A stretch of 64,000 nucleotides of DNA from assembly GCF_013266735.1 (NCBI RefSeq), contig NZ_JABSNU010000002.1, positions 496,001 to 560,000 on the forward strand, read 5' to 3'. Position 1 is the first letter of the stretch, and each line of letters opens with the position of its first letter. Shown in pieces: positions 1 to 8,454 of the stretch. Made by a program: the position numbers and the translations under genes. Origin of the DNA: Pedobacter foliorum. Lineage in GTDB: Bacteria; Bacteroidota; Bacteroidia; Sphingobacteriales; Sphingobacteriaceae. The notes below the pieces were generated by a model. That model was not told the DNA's origin. It saw only the letters and a program-made list of their open reading frames with translations, and searched no databases.

Positions 1-230
1 TATTTTATGGTTTAGAGTATAAATTTGTAGCAGCATACCTTTTTGATGAGCTTACTTATTCGGAATTAAAAGAAAGGCTCGCAATTGCTATATGCCAGTT
101 TGCAAAACGTCAAATGACATTTTTTAGAAAAATGGAGAAGGATGGGGTTAAGATAAATTGGTTTAATACGGAATTGGATTCTGATGAGATATTTGAAGAG
201 GTGGTAGCAGTTTATAAAAGTAAATATTAG
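1..230 (+). CDS. miaA: tRNA dimethylallyltransferase, C-terminal end (partial)
   Basis: The reading frame is open from the left edge to a TAG at 228-230 and encodes about 75 residues. The stretch AKRQMTFFRK followed by INWF matches the conserved C-terminal AKRQ-T-WFR block of MiaA, which transfers a dimethylallyl group to A37 of tRNAs that read codons starting with U. The catalytic P-loop half lies outside the window. Family assignment rests on this block and on its position close to the protein end, so it is good but not certain. Confidence 0.82.
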   Translation, partial: FYGLEYKFVAAYLFDELTYSELKERLAIAICQFAKRQMTFFRKMEKDGVKINWFNTELDSDEIFEEVVAVYKSKY

Positions 231-307
231 CTCAATGGCATGCAATTTGTAAATGTTTAAATGTATAGTAAAAAGCTATACACTAAATTTAAATAAACGA
301 TCAAAAA

Positions 308-811
308 ATGAAAAATTCTACAAAATTCTTTGCTACTGCAGTAGCTGCGGTGGCGTTATTCTTCACTACTAGTGCTAATGCTCAAAAATTAGGTGTTGGA
401 ATTAATTTAGGAGTTCCAACAACTGATGGCTATAGCTTTGCTGTTGGTGCAGATGCCCGTTTACAATTTGATGTTTCAAAACAAGTATCTATTCCGGTAA
501 CCGCTGGTTATACTCATTTTCTTGGAAAAACAGTTGGCGGATTTGATGTGCCTGATTTTGGTTACATTCCACTTAAAGGCGGTGTAAAAGTATTCTTTGA
601 TGAAACCGGTTCAGGGCTTTATGGTCTAGGTGAAATAGGAGCAGGTTTTGGTGTAACTAAAGGTTCCGGAACTTCTTTTCTTTACTCTCCGGCTGTTGGA
701 TATGCTTTTAGCAGCGGTTTGGATTTAGGTGTAAAATATGAAGGCCTTTCAAAAGGTGGGGGTAATTTAGGACAAGTAGCTTTGCGTATAGCTTACGGGT
801 TTAAGTTGTAG
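308..811 (+). CDS. small outer-membrane beta-barrel-like protein
   Basis: The 167-residue product starts with a clear Sec signal peptide (charged MKNSTK, hydrophobic run, cleavage after TTSANA near residue 25). The rest alternates aromatic, small and polar residues in short glycine-rich strands and ends in ALRIAYGFKL, a pattern typical of 8-stranded outer-membrane barrels. No enzyme motif is visible. It is a single gene with 77 bases to miaA upstream and a hairpin terminator directly downstream. The function is unknown and the barrel call is an inference from strand pattern and terminal aromatic-rich strand. Confidence 0.75.
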   Translation: MKNSTKFFATAVAAVALFFTTSANAQKLGVGINLGVPTTDGYSFAVGADARLQFDVSKQVSIPVTAGYTHFLGKTVGGFDVPDFGYIPLKGGVKVFFDETGSGLYGLGEIGAGFGVTKGSGTSFLYSPAVGYAFSSGLDLGVKYEGLSKGGGNLGQVALRIAYGFKL

Positions 812-829
812 TAACCAAACTATATGTAG

Positions 830-861
830 AAAGCCCTGTCTGGATTTCCCGGCAGGGCTTT
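830..861 (+). terminator. hairpin terminator after the outer-membrane protein gene
   Basis: The arms AAAGCCCTGTC and GGCAGGGCTTT form an 11-bp stem with one G-U pair and a 10-base loop. It begins 19 bases after the stop codon. The downstream T run is short. Confidence 0.7.
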
Positions 862-941
862 CGTGTTCTTAATATATTACCTGTTTATTCTTTTTGGAAG
901 AAGTAAGTAAATTATAATACTGAAATAGAATAATTTATTTG

Positions 942-970
942 AATCCTTTGATTTTTTCAAAGGGTTTTTT
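942..970. terminator. second hairpin with T run
   Basis: AATCCTTTGA pairs with TCAAAGGGTT through one G-U pair, and six T follow. It may be a backup terminator for the gene ending at 811. The stem is A+T-rich and weak. Confidence 0.45.
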
Positions 971-987
971 AGTTATTTAAAATAAAA

Positions 988-1101
988 ATGGGTATTTTAA
1001 CCACAAAACAAAGAGGTGGGGCTATTTTAGGATTATACAAGCATGCTTTTGCTGTTCTAGAACTATTAATAGATTCATTAATTCATAAAAAATATAGATA
1101 A
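988..1101 (+). CDS. possible 37-residue small protein
   Basis: An ATG-to-TAA frame of 37 codons sits between the hairpin at 942-970 and the lipoprotein gene at 1105, leaving only three bases before that ATG. The peptide mixes hydrophobic and basic residues and ends in HKKYR. It could be a small gene co-translated with the lipoprotein, a leader peptide, or chance. No family is recognised and no ribosome site helps decide. Confidence 0.2.
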   Translation: MGILTTKQRGGAILGLYKHAFAVLELLIDSLIHKKYR

Positions 1102-1104
1102 AGT

Positions 1105-1641
1105 ATGAAAAAATATCTTGCGGTCGGGGTTCTGTTTATGGCTCTGTCTTGTACAAATACAGATAAAAAAAATACAGAAGCTTCAACAGATACCTTATCT
1201 GAAAAGAAGGTAGTAACTACAGCTGTTGTTGAATTAGCCGATAGTAAAGTTCAAAATATTTACAATGGTTATATCTATTTAAAAGATGCATTGGTAGAAT
1301 CTAAATTTGAAGATGCTCAAAAAGCAGCATCTCAGTTAAAAACTATTTTAGCAAGTTTTCCAGGGTGTGAGAATACAGCAACAATTGCAGAGAAGATAGC
1401 TGCGGCTAAAGATATCGCAGGTCAAAGAAAAGAATTTACTTATTTGAGTTCAGATGTAATTGCGATGTTTAAACATGCAGATTTAAAAAAGGGCTCTATT
1501 TATGTTCAACATTGCCCTATGGCCAATAAAGGTGAAGGAGGTGATTGGCTTGCTTCGGAAAAACAGATTCAAAATCCTTATTATGGGGATGAAATGATGG
1601 ATTGCGGTGCAGTTTTAGAAGAGATCAAAAGCAATAAGTAG
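1105..1641 (+). CDS. DUF3347-domain lipoprotein
   Basis: The 178-residue protein has a lipoprotein signal with Cys16 in the lipobox LFMALSC. The mature part carries a DUF3347-type domain: a helical region of about 80 residues, then the diagnostic C-terminal block with CPMANKGEGGDW, QNPYYG and the MMDCG motif. This domain occurs alone or at the end of heavy-metal efflux adaptors of the CusB type, where Cys, Met and His residues are thought to contact copper or similar ions. No metal exporter lies nearby, so a periplasmic metal-binding role is an inference from the family. Confidence 0.82.
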   Translation: MKKYLAVGVLFMALSCTNTDKKNTEASTDTLSEKKVVTTAVVELADSKVQNIYNGYIYLKDALVESKFEDAQKAASQLKTILASFPGCENTATIAEKIAAAKDIAGQRKEFTYLSSDVIAMFKHADLKKGSIYVQHCPMANKGEGGDWLASEKQIQNPYYGDEMMDCGAVLEEIKSNK

Positions 1642-1731
1642 ATTATTAATCTTACTTGATTTTGACCCACATTTAATAATTATTTAACAGCTTTGTTATA
1701 CATGATTAAATGCTAATAGAAAAGGATTAGT

Positions 1732-1739
1732 TAGTTTTG
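1732..1739 (+). promoter_or_regulatory. putative -7 promoter element for citrate synthase
   Basis: TAGTTTTG matches the Bacteroidota -7 consensus TAnnTTTG, 25 bases before the ATG of the citrate synthase gene. No TTTG -33 box stands at the usual 19-21 base spacing. Confidence 0.45.
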
Positions 1740-1764
1740 TTTATTATAAATTTAAGATATATAT

Positions 1765-3054
1765 ATGTCAGATATTGCAGAAATTAAGATTGACGGGAAG
1801 GTGTACCAATTCCCGGTTATAACAGGTTCCGAAGGAGAGAAGGCGATAGATATTTCCAAACTTAGAGATTTAACGGGGCATATCACTTTAGATTTTGGTT
1901 ACAAAAACACAGGGTCAACAAAAAGTGCCATTACTTTTCTCGATGGAGAAAAAGGAATTCTAAAATACCGTGGTTACCCTATTGAAGAGTTAGCAGAAAA
2001 ATCAACATTTCTTGAAGTAGCATATTTGCTTATATATGGCGATTTACCTAAACAAGCTGAGCTAAACGATTTTCAAGCTCAAATTAGCAGACATACGCTA
2101 ATTCATGAGGATATGAAGAAGTTTCTTGATGGATATCCTTCTAAGTCTCATCCAATGGCGCAATTGTCTTCATTGGTATGTTCATTGTCAACATTTTACC
2201 CAGAGTCATTAAATGCAAATTCATCACCAGAAACGATGGATTTAACAATGATTAAATTGTTGGCTAAATTCCCTACTATTGTATCTTTCATTTATAAAAA
2301 ATCATTAGGTCATCCACTTATTTATCCTAAAAATAAGTTCGATTACGTAAGCAATTTCCTAAATATGATCTTCGGTCAGCGTACTGAAGAAATAGAAATT
2401 GATCCTGTAGTTGTTAGTGCAATGAATACCTTATTAATTCTACATGCTGATCACGAACAAAACTGTTCTGCATCAACTGTAAGAATGGTAGGTTCTTCTG
2501 ACTGTAATTTATACGCTTCTGTTTCTGCAGGTATTGATGCCCTATGGGGACCATTACATGGTGGAGCGAACCAAGCTGTAATTGAGATGTTGGAACTCAT
2601 TAAAGAGGACGGCGGCGATACAGAAAAGTGGATCAATAAGGCAAAAGATAAAAACGATCCTTTCCGTATGATGGGCTTTGGGCATAGAGTTTACAAAAAC
2701 TTTGATCCAAGAGCAAAAATTATTAAAAAAGCATGCGATGATATTTTAGAGAAACTTGGTATTGATGATCCAGTTTTAGAAATTGCTAAAAAATTGGAAG
2801 AAGCAGCATTAAGTGATTCATATTTTGTTGAGCGTAAGCTTTATCCTAACGTTGACTTTTACTCAGGTATCATTTACAGAGCATTAGGATTCCCAACGGA
2901 TATGTTTACAGTTCTTTTTGCACTTGGTCGTTTACCAGGATGGATTGCTCAGTGGAAAGAAATGCATGAAAACAAAGAACCTATAGGTCGTCCTCGTCAA
3001 ATATATGTAGGTCATACCAATAGAGAATTTGTTGGTATTGAAGAAAGAAAATAG
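1765..3054 (+). CDS. gltA: citrate synthase (type II)
   Basis: The 429-residue enzyme condenses acetyl-CoA and oxaloacetate to citrate, the entry step of the TCA cycle. The length fits the hexameric type II family of Gram-negative bacteria. The catalytic residues are visible: His265 in GPLHGGAN, His307 in GFGHRVYKNFDPRA and Asp364 in NVDFYSG. His227 lies in the HADHEQNCSAS signature. The gene stands alone, with its own -7 element and a strong bidirectional terminator behind it. Confidence 0.97.
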   Translation: MSDIAEIKIDGKVYQFPVITGSEGEKAIDISKLRDLTGHITLDFGYKNTGSTKSAITFLDGEKGILKYRGYPIEELAEKSTFLEVAYLLIYGDLPKQAELNDFQAQISRHTLIHEDMKKFLDGYPSKSHPMAQLSSLVCSLSTFYPESLNANSSPETMDLTMIKLLAKFPTIVSFIYKKSLGHPLIYPKNKFDYVSNFLNMIFGQRTEEIEIDPVVVSAMNTLLILHADHEQNCSASTVRMVGSSDCNLYASVSAGIDALWGPLHGGANQAVIEMLELIKEDGGDTEKWINKAKDKNDPFRMMGFGHRVYKNFDPRAKIIKKACDDILEKLGIDDPVLEIAKKLEEAALSDSYFVERKLYPNVDFYSGIIYRALGFPTDMFTVLFALGRLPGWIAQWKEMHENKEPIGRPRQIYVGHTNREFVGIEERK

Positions 3055-3076
3055 ATTAAAACATATATCTTAAATA

Positions 3077-3110
3077 AAAAACCTTAGCTGATTAGCTAAG
3101 GTTTTTTATT
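3077..3110. terminator. bidirectional terminator
   Basis: AAAACCTTAGCT and AGCTAAGGTTTT form a perfect 12-bp stem around GATT, flanked by A on one side and T on the other. It serves citrate synthase on the plus strand and the DUF3667-like gene that ends at 3110 on the minus strand. Confidence 0.85.
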
Positions 3111-4240
3111 TATACAAAGTAGTAAATAAATCGTTCTATAACCCATTCAGAGATAAAGCCCGCTATCATATATAAAAACGTCAACGTTATCATTTTCTTG
3201 ATGGTCACTTTTCTGGAACGCTGATAGAATACAGTTAAGGCTTTATATAGATACCAGATAATTCCAATAATTACCGCGCACTTGATAAGGTCACTAATTG
3301 TAGATCCTGTGCCAAATAAATCTCTCCTTAATGGAACTGTTATTATCTGAGTAATAAAAAAGGCAGTTGTTCCATGTATGGTAAATATAAGGTGATCCAA
3401 ATAATAGATATGGTTTCTTCTGAAGTTCCACATAATAAATAAAGCCAATAAGGGCATCAGCAGGAAGTACTGCTTTGGACGATAATGCTCAAGCTCCTCT
3501 TTAACAGACCAATTTCCGGAGGCCGACTTTTGGTTGATTGCAATTTCGCGTTTCTTTAAAATCCTGTCGATCCAGGAATCACGATCTGATTCCTTTAATT
3601 TTTGCTGTCTTAACAGGTATGCACTATATGTGCTATCTTGTTTAATGATGTGATATTTTTGATAAGAGTCTAATACGTCATCATATTCGTCAGTCTTTAA
3701 ACTGTCTTTTCTATGAATAATTTGGTTGATTTTAGCTTGTTGTTCAGAAAAACTAAGCGATTTAAAATCAGCGAGATCAAGTTTCCTTTGTAAATAGCTT
3801 GTTGATTTTCCTATAAATGAATCATCATCAATATCCTTATCTTCTAGTGATTCACTTAGCTCTTCTGCTGTTGATTTTTTAGAGTCCTTATTAGAAGAAT
3901 GGAATTCTACTGCTGCTTCTTTATGCTCTAATTTATTTGGTACAACAATAAAGTATACAATAGAAACAAAGATGTACATACTAATCGGATTAATATATCT
4001 TGCTCTTTTTCCAGCTAAGTAATCTAATGTAACTTGTCCGGGTTTAGTAAGTAGGGGGACTAATGTCTGAAAAAACTTATTGTCGAAATGGAAATAATGG
4101 GCAATGCTATGACTAATAAATTGCCAGAAATTTTCTTTAAGCTCCAGGTTGGGTTGTCCGCAGTTGCTACAATAATGCTTTTCTACAATTTGCCCACAAT
4201 TAAGGCAGTTGTGTTCTTTTCTATATTTACCTGTTGACAT
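3110..4240 (-). CDS. DUF3667-like zinc-ribbon membrane protein
   Basis: The 376-residue protein begins with a zinc-ribbon pattern, CLNCG and CSNCGQ (residues 11-29), followed by a segment with LAGKRARYINP, the GKR motif typical of DUF3667. Hydrophobic membrane segments lie near residues 85-105 and several more in the last 130 residues, while the middle 150 residues are highly charged and likely extramembrane. Such proteins are widespread in Bacteroidota and have no known function. Convergent with citrate synthase, and 45 bases from the transporter gene upstream, with which it may share a transcript. Confidence 0.7.
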   Translation of the reverse strand: MSTGKYRKEHNCLNCGQIVEKHYCSNCGQPNLELKENFWQFISHSIAHYFHFDNKFFQTLVPLLTKPGQVTLDYLAGKRARYINPISMYIFVSIVYFIVVPNKLEHKEAAVEFHSSNKDSKKSTAEELSESLEDKDIDDDSFIGKSTSYLQRKLDLADFKSLSFSEQQAKINQIIHRKDSLKTDEYDDVLDSYQKYHIIKQDSTYSAYLLRQQKLKESDRDSWIDRILKKREIAINQKSASGNWSVKEELEHYRPKQYFLLMPLLALFIMWNFRRNHIYYLDHLIFTIHGTTAFFITQIITVPLRRDLFGTGSTISDLIKCAVIIGIIWYLYKALTVFYQRSRKVTIKKMITLTFLYMIAGFISEWVIERFIYYFV

Positions 4241-4285
4241 AGATTTATTAAAAACGTTAACTCATAATTTTTACAGTAATGGGGG

Positions 4286-5551
4286 TTAGTGGCCCATTGC
4301 TTTTATTGCTGACTCCTCAGCACGGTTATGTTTGTATTTGAAAATGAAAGGGAATAGAATTGCCAACAGCAGTGCATACGATGCGAAAGTAATCCATATT
4401 CCATGCCAGTTCTTACTATGGTCGGCGTAGGTGAAAAACTTATCAATAATTACTCCACTGGTAAAGCTTCCGAAAAGTGCTCCAAAGCCATTTACCATCA
4501 TCATAAATAATCCTTGAGCACTACCTCTAATCGTGGCATCAATTTGAGTTTCCATAAATAGCGAACCTGAAATATTGAAAAAGTCGAAAGCCATACCATA
4601 AACAATACATGATAAAATGATCATCCATAAGCCCCCTGCCGGATCAGCAAAAGCGAAAAGACCAAATCGTAGTACCCACGCTAGCATACTTAATAACATT
4701 ACATATTTGATTCCAAATTTTCTTAGGAAAAACGGAATTGCGAGGATAAACAATGTCTCCGAGATTTGAGAAATAGACATGATAATTGCCGGATACTTTA
4801 CTGCTAGTAAATTTTCATACTCCGGGATATTCTTAAAATCATGTAAAAAAGTATCGCCGTAAGCATTTGTAAGCTGAAGGGCTGCACCTAAAAACATTGA
4901 GAAAAAGAAAAATACTGCGAACTTCTTTTGCTTGAATAGTGTAAAAGCTCTAAGCCCTAAAGCATCAACAAATGATTTTGAATCAACTCTGTTTCCCAAA
5001 GGAGGACATTTTGGTAATGTAAAAGCATAAATACCTAAAGCAAGCGAAACGGCAGAAGCAATATAAAATTGATTAGAAGATGCTTCATTTCCTGTAAGAC
5101 TTACCACCCATAAGGCCGCGATAAATCCAATCGTTCCCCAGATCCTGATAGGTGGATAGTCCTTTACAACATCTTTCTGATTATTTTTTAAAGCTGAATA
5201 AGCAACTGTAATAGAAAGAGATAGTGTTGGCATGTAAAAGAACATGTTAACCAGTATTACCCAGAAAAATGTGGTTGGGTTATCTACTAACGGTAAAGAA
5301 AATAAACTTACCGCGCCAAGGATGTGTAAAATCCCATATAGTTTTTCAGCATTAATAAAACGATCTGAAATAATACCCATGAGGGCCGGCATAAAAATAG
5401 CCGAAATACCCATGGTTGAAAAGATTGCTCCAAACTCTGAGCCTGACCATCTTTTATTTTGAAACCAATAAACTCCAATAGTAATGAGCCAGGAACCCCA
5501 TATAAAGAATTGTAAAAAATTCATTAGAGTTAAGCGAAACTTAACATTCAT
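4286..5551 (-). CDS. nucleoside:H+ symporter family MFS transporter (NupG-like)
   Basis: The 421-residue protein has about 12 hydrophobic helices. Its first segment, FLQFFIWGSWLITIG, and the block PALMGIISDRF are characteristic of the NupG/XapB nucleoside:proton symporters of the major facilitator superfamily. Related Bacteroidota proteins are annotated as nucleoside permeases, but some family members carry sugars, so the substrate is not fixed. It lies in a minus-strand series behind the bifunctional nuclease gene (59-base gap), a neighbour that would fit a nucleotide-salvage theme. Confidence 0.8.
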   Translation of the reverse strand: MNVKFRLTLMNFLQFFIWGSWLITIGVYWFQNKRWSGSEFGAIFSTMGISAIFMPALMGIISDRFINAEKLYGILHILGAVSLFSLPLVDNPTTFFWVILVNMFFYMPTLSLSITVAYSALKNNQKDVVKDYPPIRIWGTIGFIAALWVVSLTGNEASSNQFYIASAVSLALGIYAFTLPKCPPLGNRVDSKSFVDALGLRAFTLFKQKKFAVFFFFSMFLGAALQLTNAYGDTFLHDFKNIPEYENLLAVKYPAIIMSISQISETLFILAIPFFLRKFGIKYVMLLSMLAWVLRFGLFAFADPAGGLWMIILSCIVYGMAFDFFNISGSLFMETQIDATIRGSAQGLFMMMVNGFGALFGSFTSGVIIDKFFTYADHSKNWHGIWITFASYALLLAILFPFIFKYKHNRAEESAIKAMGH

Positions 5552-5610
5552 AAATAATAGTTTAGTTGGTTTTGAAAGTAATAGTTGAATATAGAACTAT
5601 TTTAAAATTG

Positions 5611-6225
5611 TTAAGCCGAATTTCTCTTATTTATTTCATCACGAATTCTTGCAGCTTTTTCATAGGCTTCTTCAACAATAGCTTCCTGAAGTTTTTGCTG
5701 AAGCTCTTCCATACTTAAAGATTTGTAGTTACTACCAGGAATAGAAGTACTGATGTCTTCTGAACCTTGTTCTTTAGGAATCGCATCTATGTTTTCGAGA
5801 AACAAGAAATCATTTCCTTCAATTACAATTCCTGCTGAAGATAAAATGAACTCATAAGTGTAAATTGCCGCATTGAAACGAACAGCCAAAGCTATTGCAT
5901 CAGATGTACGTGCATCTATTTCATGAGTAGTTTCACCATCGGTGCAAATTAGTTTTGCAAAAAATACACCCTCTACCAGATTATAAATCAAAACTTCTTC
6001 TATTTGGATGTTATAAGTCTGGGCAAATGTTTTAAACAGATCATGAGTTAACGGCCTGCTTGGTGTCATTTTTTCTATTTCTATTGCAATAGCCTGAGCT
6101 TCAAATGCACCAATAATTATAGGTAAACGTCTTCTTCCGTTTACTTCGCCAAGAACCAGAGCGTAAGCTCCTGATTGAGTTTGGCTATAGGATAAACCAA
6201 CAATATCGAGTTTTACTTTTTTCAT
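5611..6225 (-). CDS. bifunctional nuclease family protein with UVR motif
   Basis: Residues 1-140 match the bifunctional nuclease (BFN, DUF151) domain: LPIIIGAFEAQAIAIEIE near residue 34 and DARTSDAIALAVRFNAAIY near residue 104. Residues 172-202 form a UvrB/UvrC-type UVR helix pair (SMEELQQKLQEAI ... AARIRDEINKR). BFN proteins of plants have RNase and DNase activity; the bacterial role is unproven, and the UVR motif suggests a protein contact. The gene follows etfBA after a strong hairpin, leaving 8 bases to the ATG. Confidence 0.85.
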   Translation of the reverse strand: MKKVKLDIVGLSYSQTQSGAYALVLGEVNGRRRLPIIIGAFEAQAIAIEIEKMTPSRPLTHDLFKTFAQTYNIQIEEVLIYNLVEGVFFAKLICTDGETTHEIDARTSDAIALAVRFNAAIYTYEFILSSAGIVIEGNDFLFLENIDAIPKEQGSEDISTSIPGSNYKSLSMEELQQKLQEAIVEEAYEKAARIRDEINKRNSA

Positions 6226-6232
6226 ATTAAGT

Positions 6233-6263
6233 AATACCCGGCAAACTAGGTTTGCCGGGTATT
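6233..6263 (-). terminator. hairpin between etfA and the nuclease gene
   Basis: AATACCCGGCAAAC and GTTTGCCGGGTATT form a perfect 14-bp stem with a 3-base loop, starting 3 bases after the etfA stop. There is no strong T run. It may end or attenuate etfBA transcription, because the next gene starts 8 bases further on. Confidence 0.65.
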
Positions 6264-6266
6264 TAA

Positions 6267-7238
6267 TTAACCTTTATGTGCTTTTAATGCTTCTATTAAT
6301 TTTGGAACAACTTCAAATGCATCACCAACAATTCCGTAATCAGCAACTTTAAAGAAAGGAGCTTCAGGATCTTTGTTGATTACAACAATAACTTTAGACG
6401 AACTAACACCTGCCAAATGTTGTATGGCACCTGATATGCCAATTGCAATATATAAGTTTGGACTGATAGCAATACCTGTCTGACCAACGTGTTCTGAATG
6501 TGGTCTCCAGTCAGCATCAGAAACTGGTTTCGAACAAGCAGTTGCTGCGCCAAGAAGGCCAGCTAACTCTTCAATCATTCCCCAGTTTTCAGGTCCTTTT
6601 AATCCTCTTCCACCCGATACTACGATTTCTGCATCAGGTAAAGACACTTTATTTGTTGCTCTTACTATTTCTTTAACAATAGCGCTAAGGTCTGTAGCTT
6701 TAATTTCCGGACTAAATGCCTCAACAGTTGCATCAACTGCCGATTCTTTAATGCCAAAAGCATTTGGATTTAAGGCAATAATTTTAATTGCAGAAGTTAA
6801 TTCTGTAATTGCAAAAGCTTTACCTGAAAAAGCGGTTTTTTTAACTAAGAACTTTCCTCCATCTAATTGGGGTAATTCTACAGCGCCATCTACTAATCCG
6901 GCTTTAAGTTTAACAGCTATACGAGGAGCTAAACCTTTTCCTGAGAAAGAGTTAGAAAGTACAATGATATCTGTGCTTTCTTTTTTTGCTGCTTCAGCTA
7001 TAATTGAAGCATATGCTTGATTTACGAAATTCTTAAGCTGATCATTAGAAACATTTAAAACTTTAGAAGCTCCGTAATTACCTAATGCTTTAAGTTCACT
7101 TTCATCAACATTACCTATAGATACTGCGGTTAAATTACTTCCTTGTTTATCTGCAATGGCTTTTGCATAAGATACCGCTTCAAAAACAGACTTCTTAAAT
7201 TTGCCATCTACTTGTTCTACATATACTAAAACTGACAT
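6267..7238 (-). CDS. etfA: electron transfer flavoprotein, alpha subunit
   Basis: The 323-residue protein forms, with the beta subunit encoded just upstream, the FAD-containing ETF heterodimer that takes electrons from acyl-CoA dehydrogenases. The C-terminal FAD domain is clear: GGRGLKGPENW near residue 209, the HVGQTG motif near residue 251, ISGAIQHLAGV near residue 270 and NKDPEAPFF near residue 288. The N-terminal half is the ETF alpha/beta fold. It follows etfB by 45 bases on the same strand, so the two are co-transcribed. Confidence 0.95.
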   Translation of the reverse strand: MSVLVYVEQVDGKFKKSVFEAVSYAKAIADKQGSNLTAVSIGNVDESELKALGNYGASKVLNVSNDQLKNFVNQAYASIIAEAAKKESTDIIVLSNSFSGKGLAPRIAVKLKAGLVDGAVELPQLDGGKFLVKKTAFSGKAFAITELTSAIKIIALNPNAFGIKESAVDATVEAFSPEIKATDLSAIVKEIVRATNKVSLPDAEIVVSGGRGLKGPENWGMIEELAGLLGAATACSKPVSDADWRPHSEHVGQTGIAISPNLYIAIGISGAIQHLAGVSSSKVIVVINKDPEAPFFKVADYGIVGDAFEVVPKLIEALKAHKG

Positions 7239-7283
7239 ACGATCTTTATTAAATATTTTTTAAATTCTGAAATAGAACTCCAG

Positions 7284-8021
7284 TTAGATAACTTTCGCTT
7301 CCTGATGTAATAAGTCAATTAATTTAGCAGTCTCTTCAGCTGGAACCAGTTTAACTGTGCCACGAGGAGGAGGTGTCTCGAATTGCTGAACTTTTGCAAC
7401 TTGTTCAATATCTTTAGCTTCAATAACTACAAGAGGTTTAGTTCTTGCAGACATAATGCCTCTCATATTCGGGATTTTAGGTTCAGCAGTTCCTTCTGAA
7501 CAACTTGCAATAAACTTGCCAGTTACAGAAATAACTTCTTTTCCACCTTCAATTTCGCGTTCTAATGTTGCTGTTGTTCCATCATAGTCTAATTTTTTGA
7601 TGATAGAAATAGATGGGATGTCAAGGAATTCACCAATCATCGCAGCAACCTGAGATCCATTATAATCAATAGATTCACGGCCACAAAGTATCATGTCAAA
7701 TTCAGTGGTTTTAGCATATTCTGCTATCTGGTAAGCGGTAAAATAAGCATCTCTTGGAGCTGCATTAATTCTAACTGCGTCATCAGCACCAATAGCTAAG
7801 GCTTTTCTTATCGTTGGGTCCGTTTGGCTTTCTCCAACATTAATTACGGTTACCGTTCCTTTACCACCTTCACAAAGTTCAATAGCTCTTGATAAGGCAA
7901 TCTCATCATATGGATTAACAATAAATTGTACACCTGCGGTATTGAATTGTGTATTATCGTTAGTAAAAGTTATTTTTGTTGTTGTGTCGGGCACATTACT
8001 GATACAAACTAATATTTTCAT
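7284..8021 (-). CDS. etfB: electron transfer flavoprotein, beta subunit
   Basis: The 245-residue protein is the small ETF subunit, which binds a structural AMP. Typical features are the start MKILVCISNVPDT, the block FIVNPYDEIALSRAIEL, GADDAVRI, and the CGRESIDYNGSQVAAMIGEFL segment, equivalent to the signature and recognition-loop region of ETF beta. The short length and the order etfB-etfA are the usual ones in this phylum. It is transcribed divergently from the TPR gene at 8108. Confidence 0.95.
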   Translation of the reverse strand: MKILVCISNVPDTTTKITFTNDNTQFNTAGVQFIVNPYDEIALSRAIELCEGGKGTVTVINVGESQTDPTIRKALAIGADDAVRINAAPRDAYFTAYQIAEYAKTTEFDMILCGRESIDYNGSQVAAMIGEFLDIPSISIIKKLDYDGTTATLEREIEGGKEVISVTGKFIASCSEGTAEPKIPNMRGIMSARTKPLVVIEAKDIEQVAKVQQFETPPPRGTVKLVPAEETAKLIDLLHQEAKVI

Positions 8022-8053
8022 ATGTATAAATTTGTTTTAAAGGTAATGAAGCT

Positions 8054-8067
8054 ATTTTAGCTAAAAT
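8054..8067. promoter_or_regulatory. 14-bp palindrome between etfB and the TPR gene
   Basis: ATTTTAGCTAAAAT is a perfect palindrome in the 86-base divergent promoter region. It could be an operator for either direction. A+T-rich palindromes also arise by chance. Confidence 0.25.
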
Positions 8068-8107
8068 TGTCTTTTTGCAAATCTAATTAAAAAAGCAGGG
8101 ATTAAAA

Positions 8108-8443
8108 ATGCAAAGTACCCGTTTAGACAAACTATTAAATTTTTTAGAGAGCGATCCCAATGATCCCTTCGTTTTGTATGCCCTTGCAACAGAATATAAT
8201 TCAGCAAATGACTCAGAAAGGGCATTTGAATATTATTTGAAACTTGTAGAGGAACACCCTGATTATGTGGGAACCTATTATCATTTAGGAAAACTTTACG
8301 AAAAAACAGGGAAAACTGATGAGGGAATAAAAATATATCAAAAAGGCATGGTTGCTGCCAAAAATAAAAGAGATATGCACGCTTTTTCTGAACTACAGGG
8401 GGCATATAATTCAGCTGCAGGATTAGATTATGAAGATGACTAA
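8108..8443 (+). CDS. small tetratricopeptide-repeat protein
   Basis: The 111-residue protein contains about two TPR units: FVLYALATEYNSANDSERAF and GTYYHLGKLYEKTGKTDEGI carry the expected small/aromatic spacing. It has no signal peptide or membrane segment and so is probably a cytosolic adaptor. It lies 11 bases before the chromate-transporter gene, and the two are likely co-transcribed, but nothing ties the TPR protein to transport. The opposite-strand frame 8061-8504 is a shadow of this gene. Confidence 0.8.
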   Translation: MQSTRLDKLLNFLESDPNDPFVLYALATEYNSANDSERAFEYYLKLVEEHPDYVGTYYHLGKLYEKTGKTDEGIKIYQKGMVAAKNKRDMHAFSELQGAYNSAAGLDYEDD

Positions 8444-8454
8444 TTTTTAAGCGA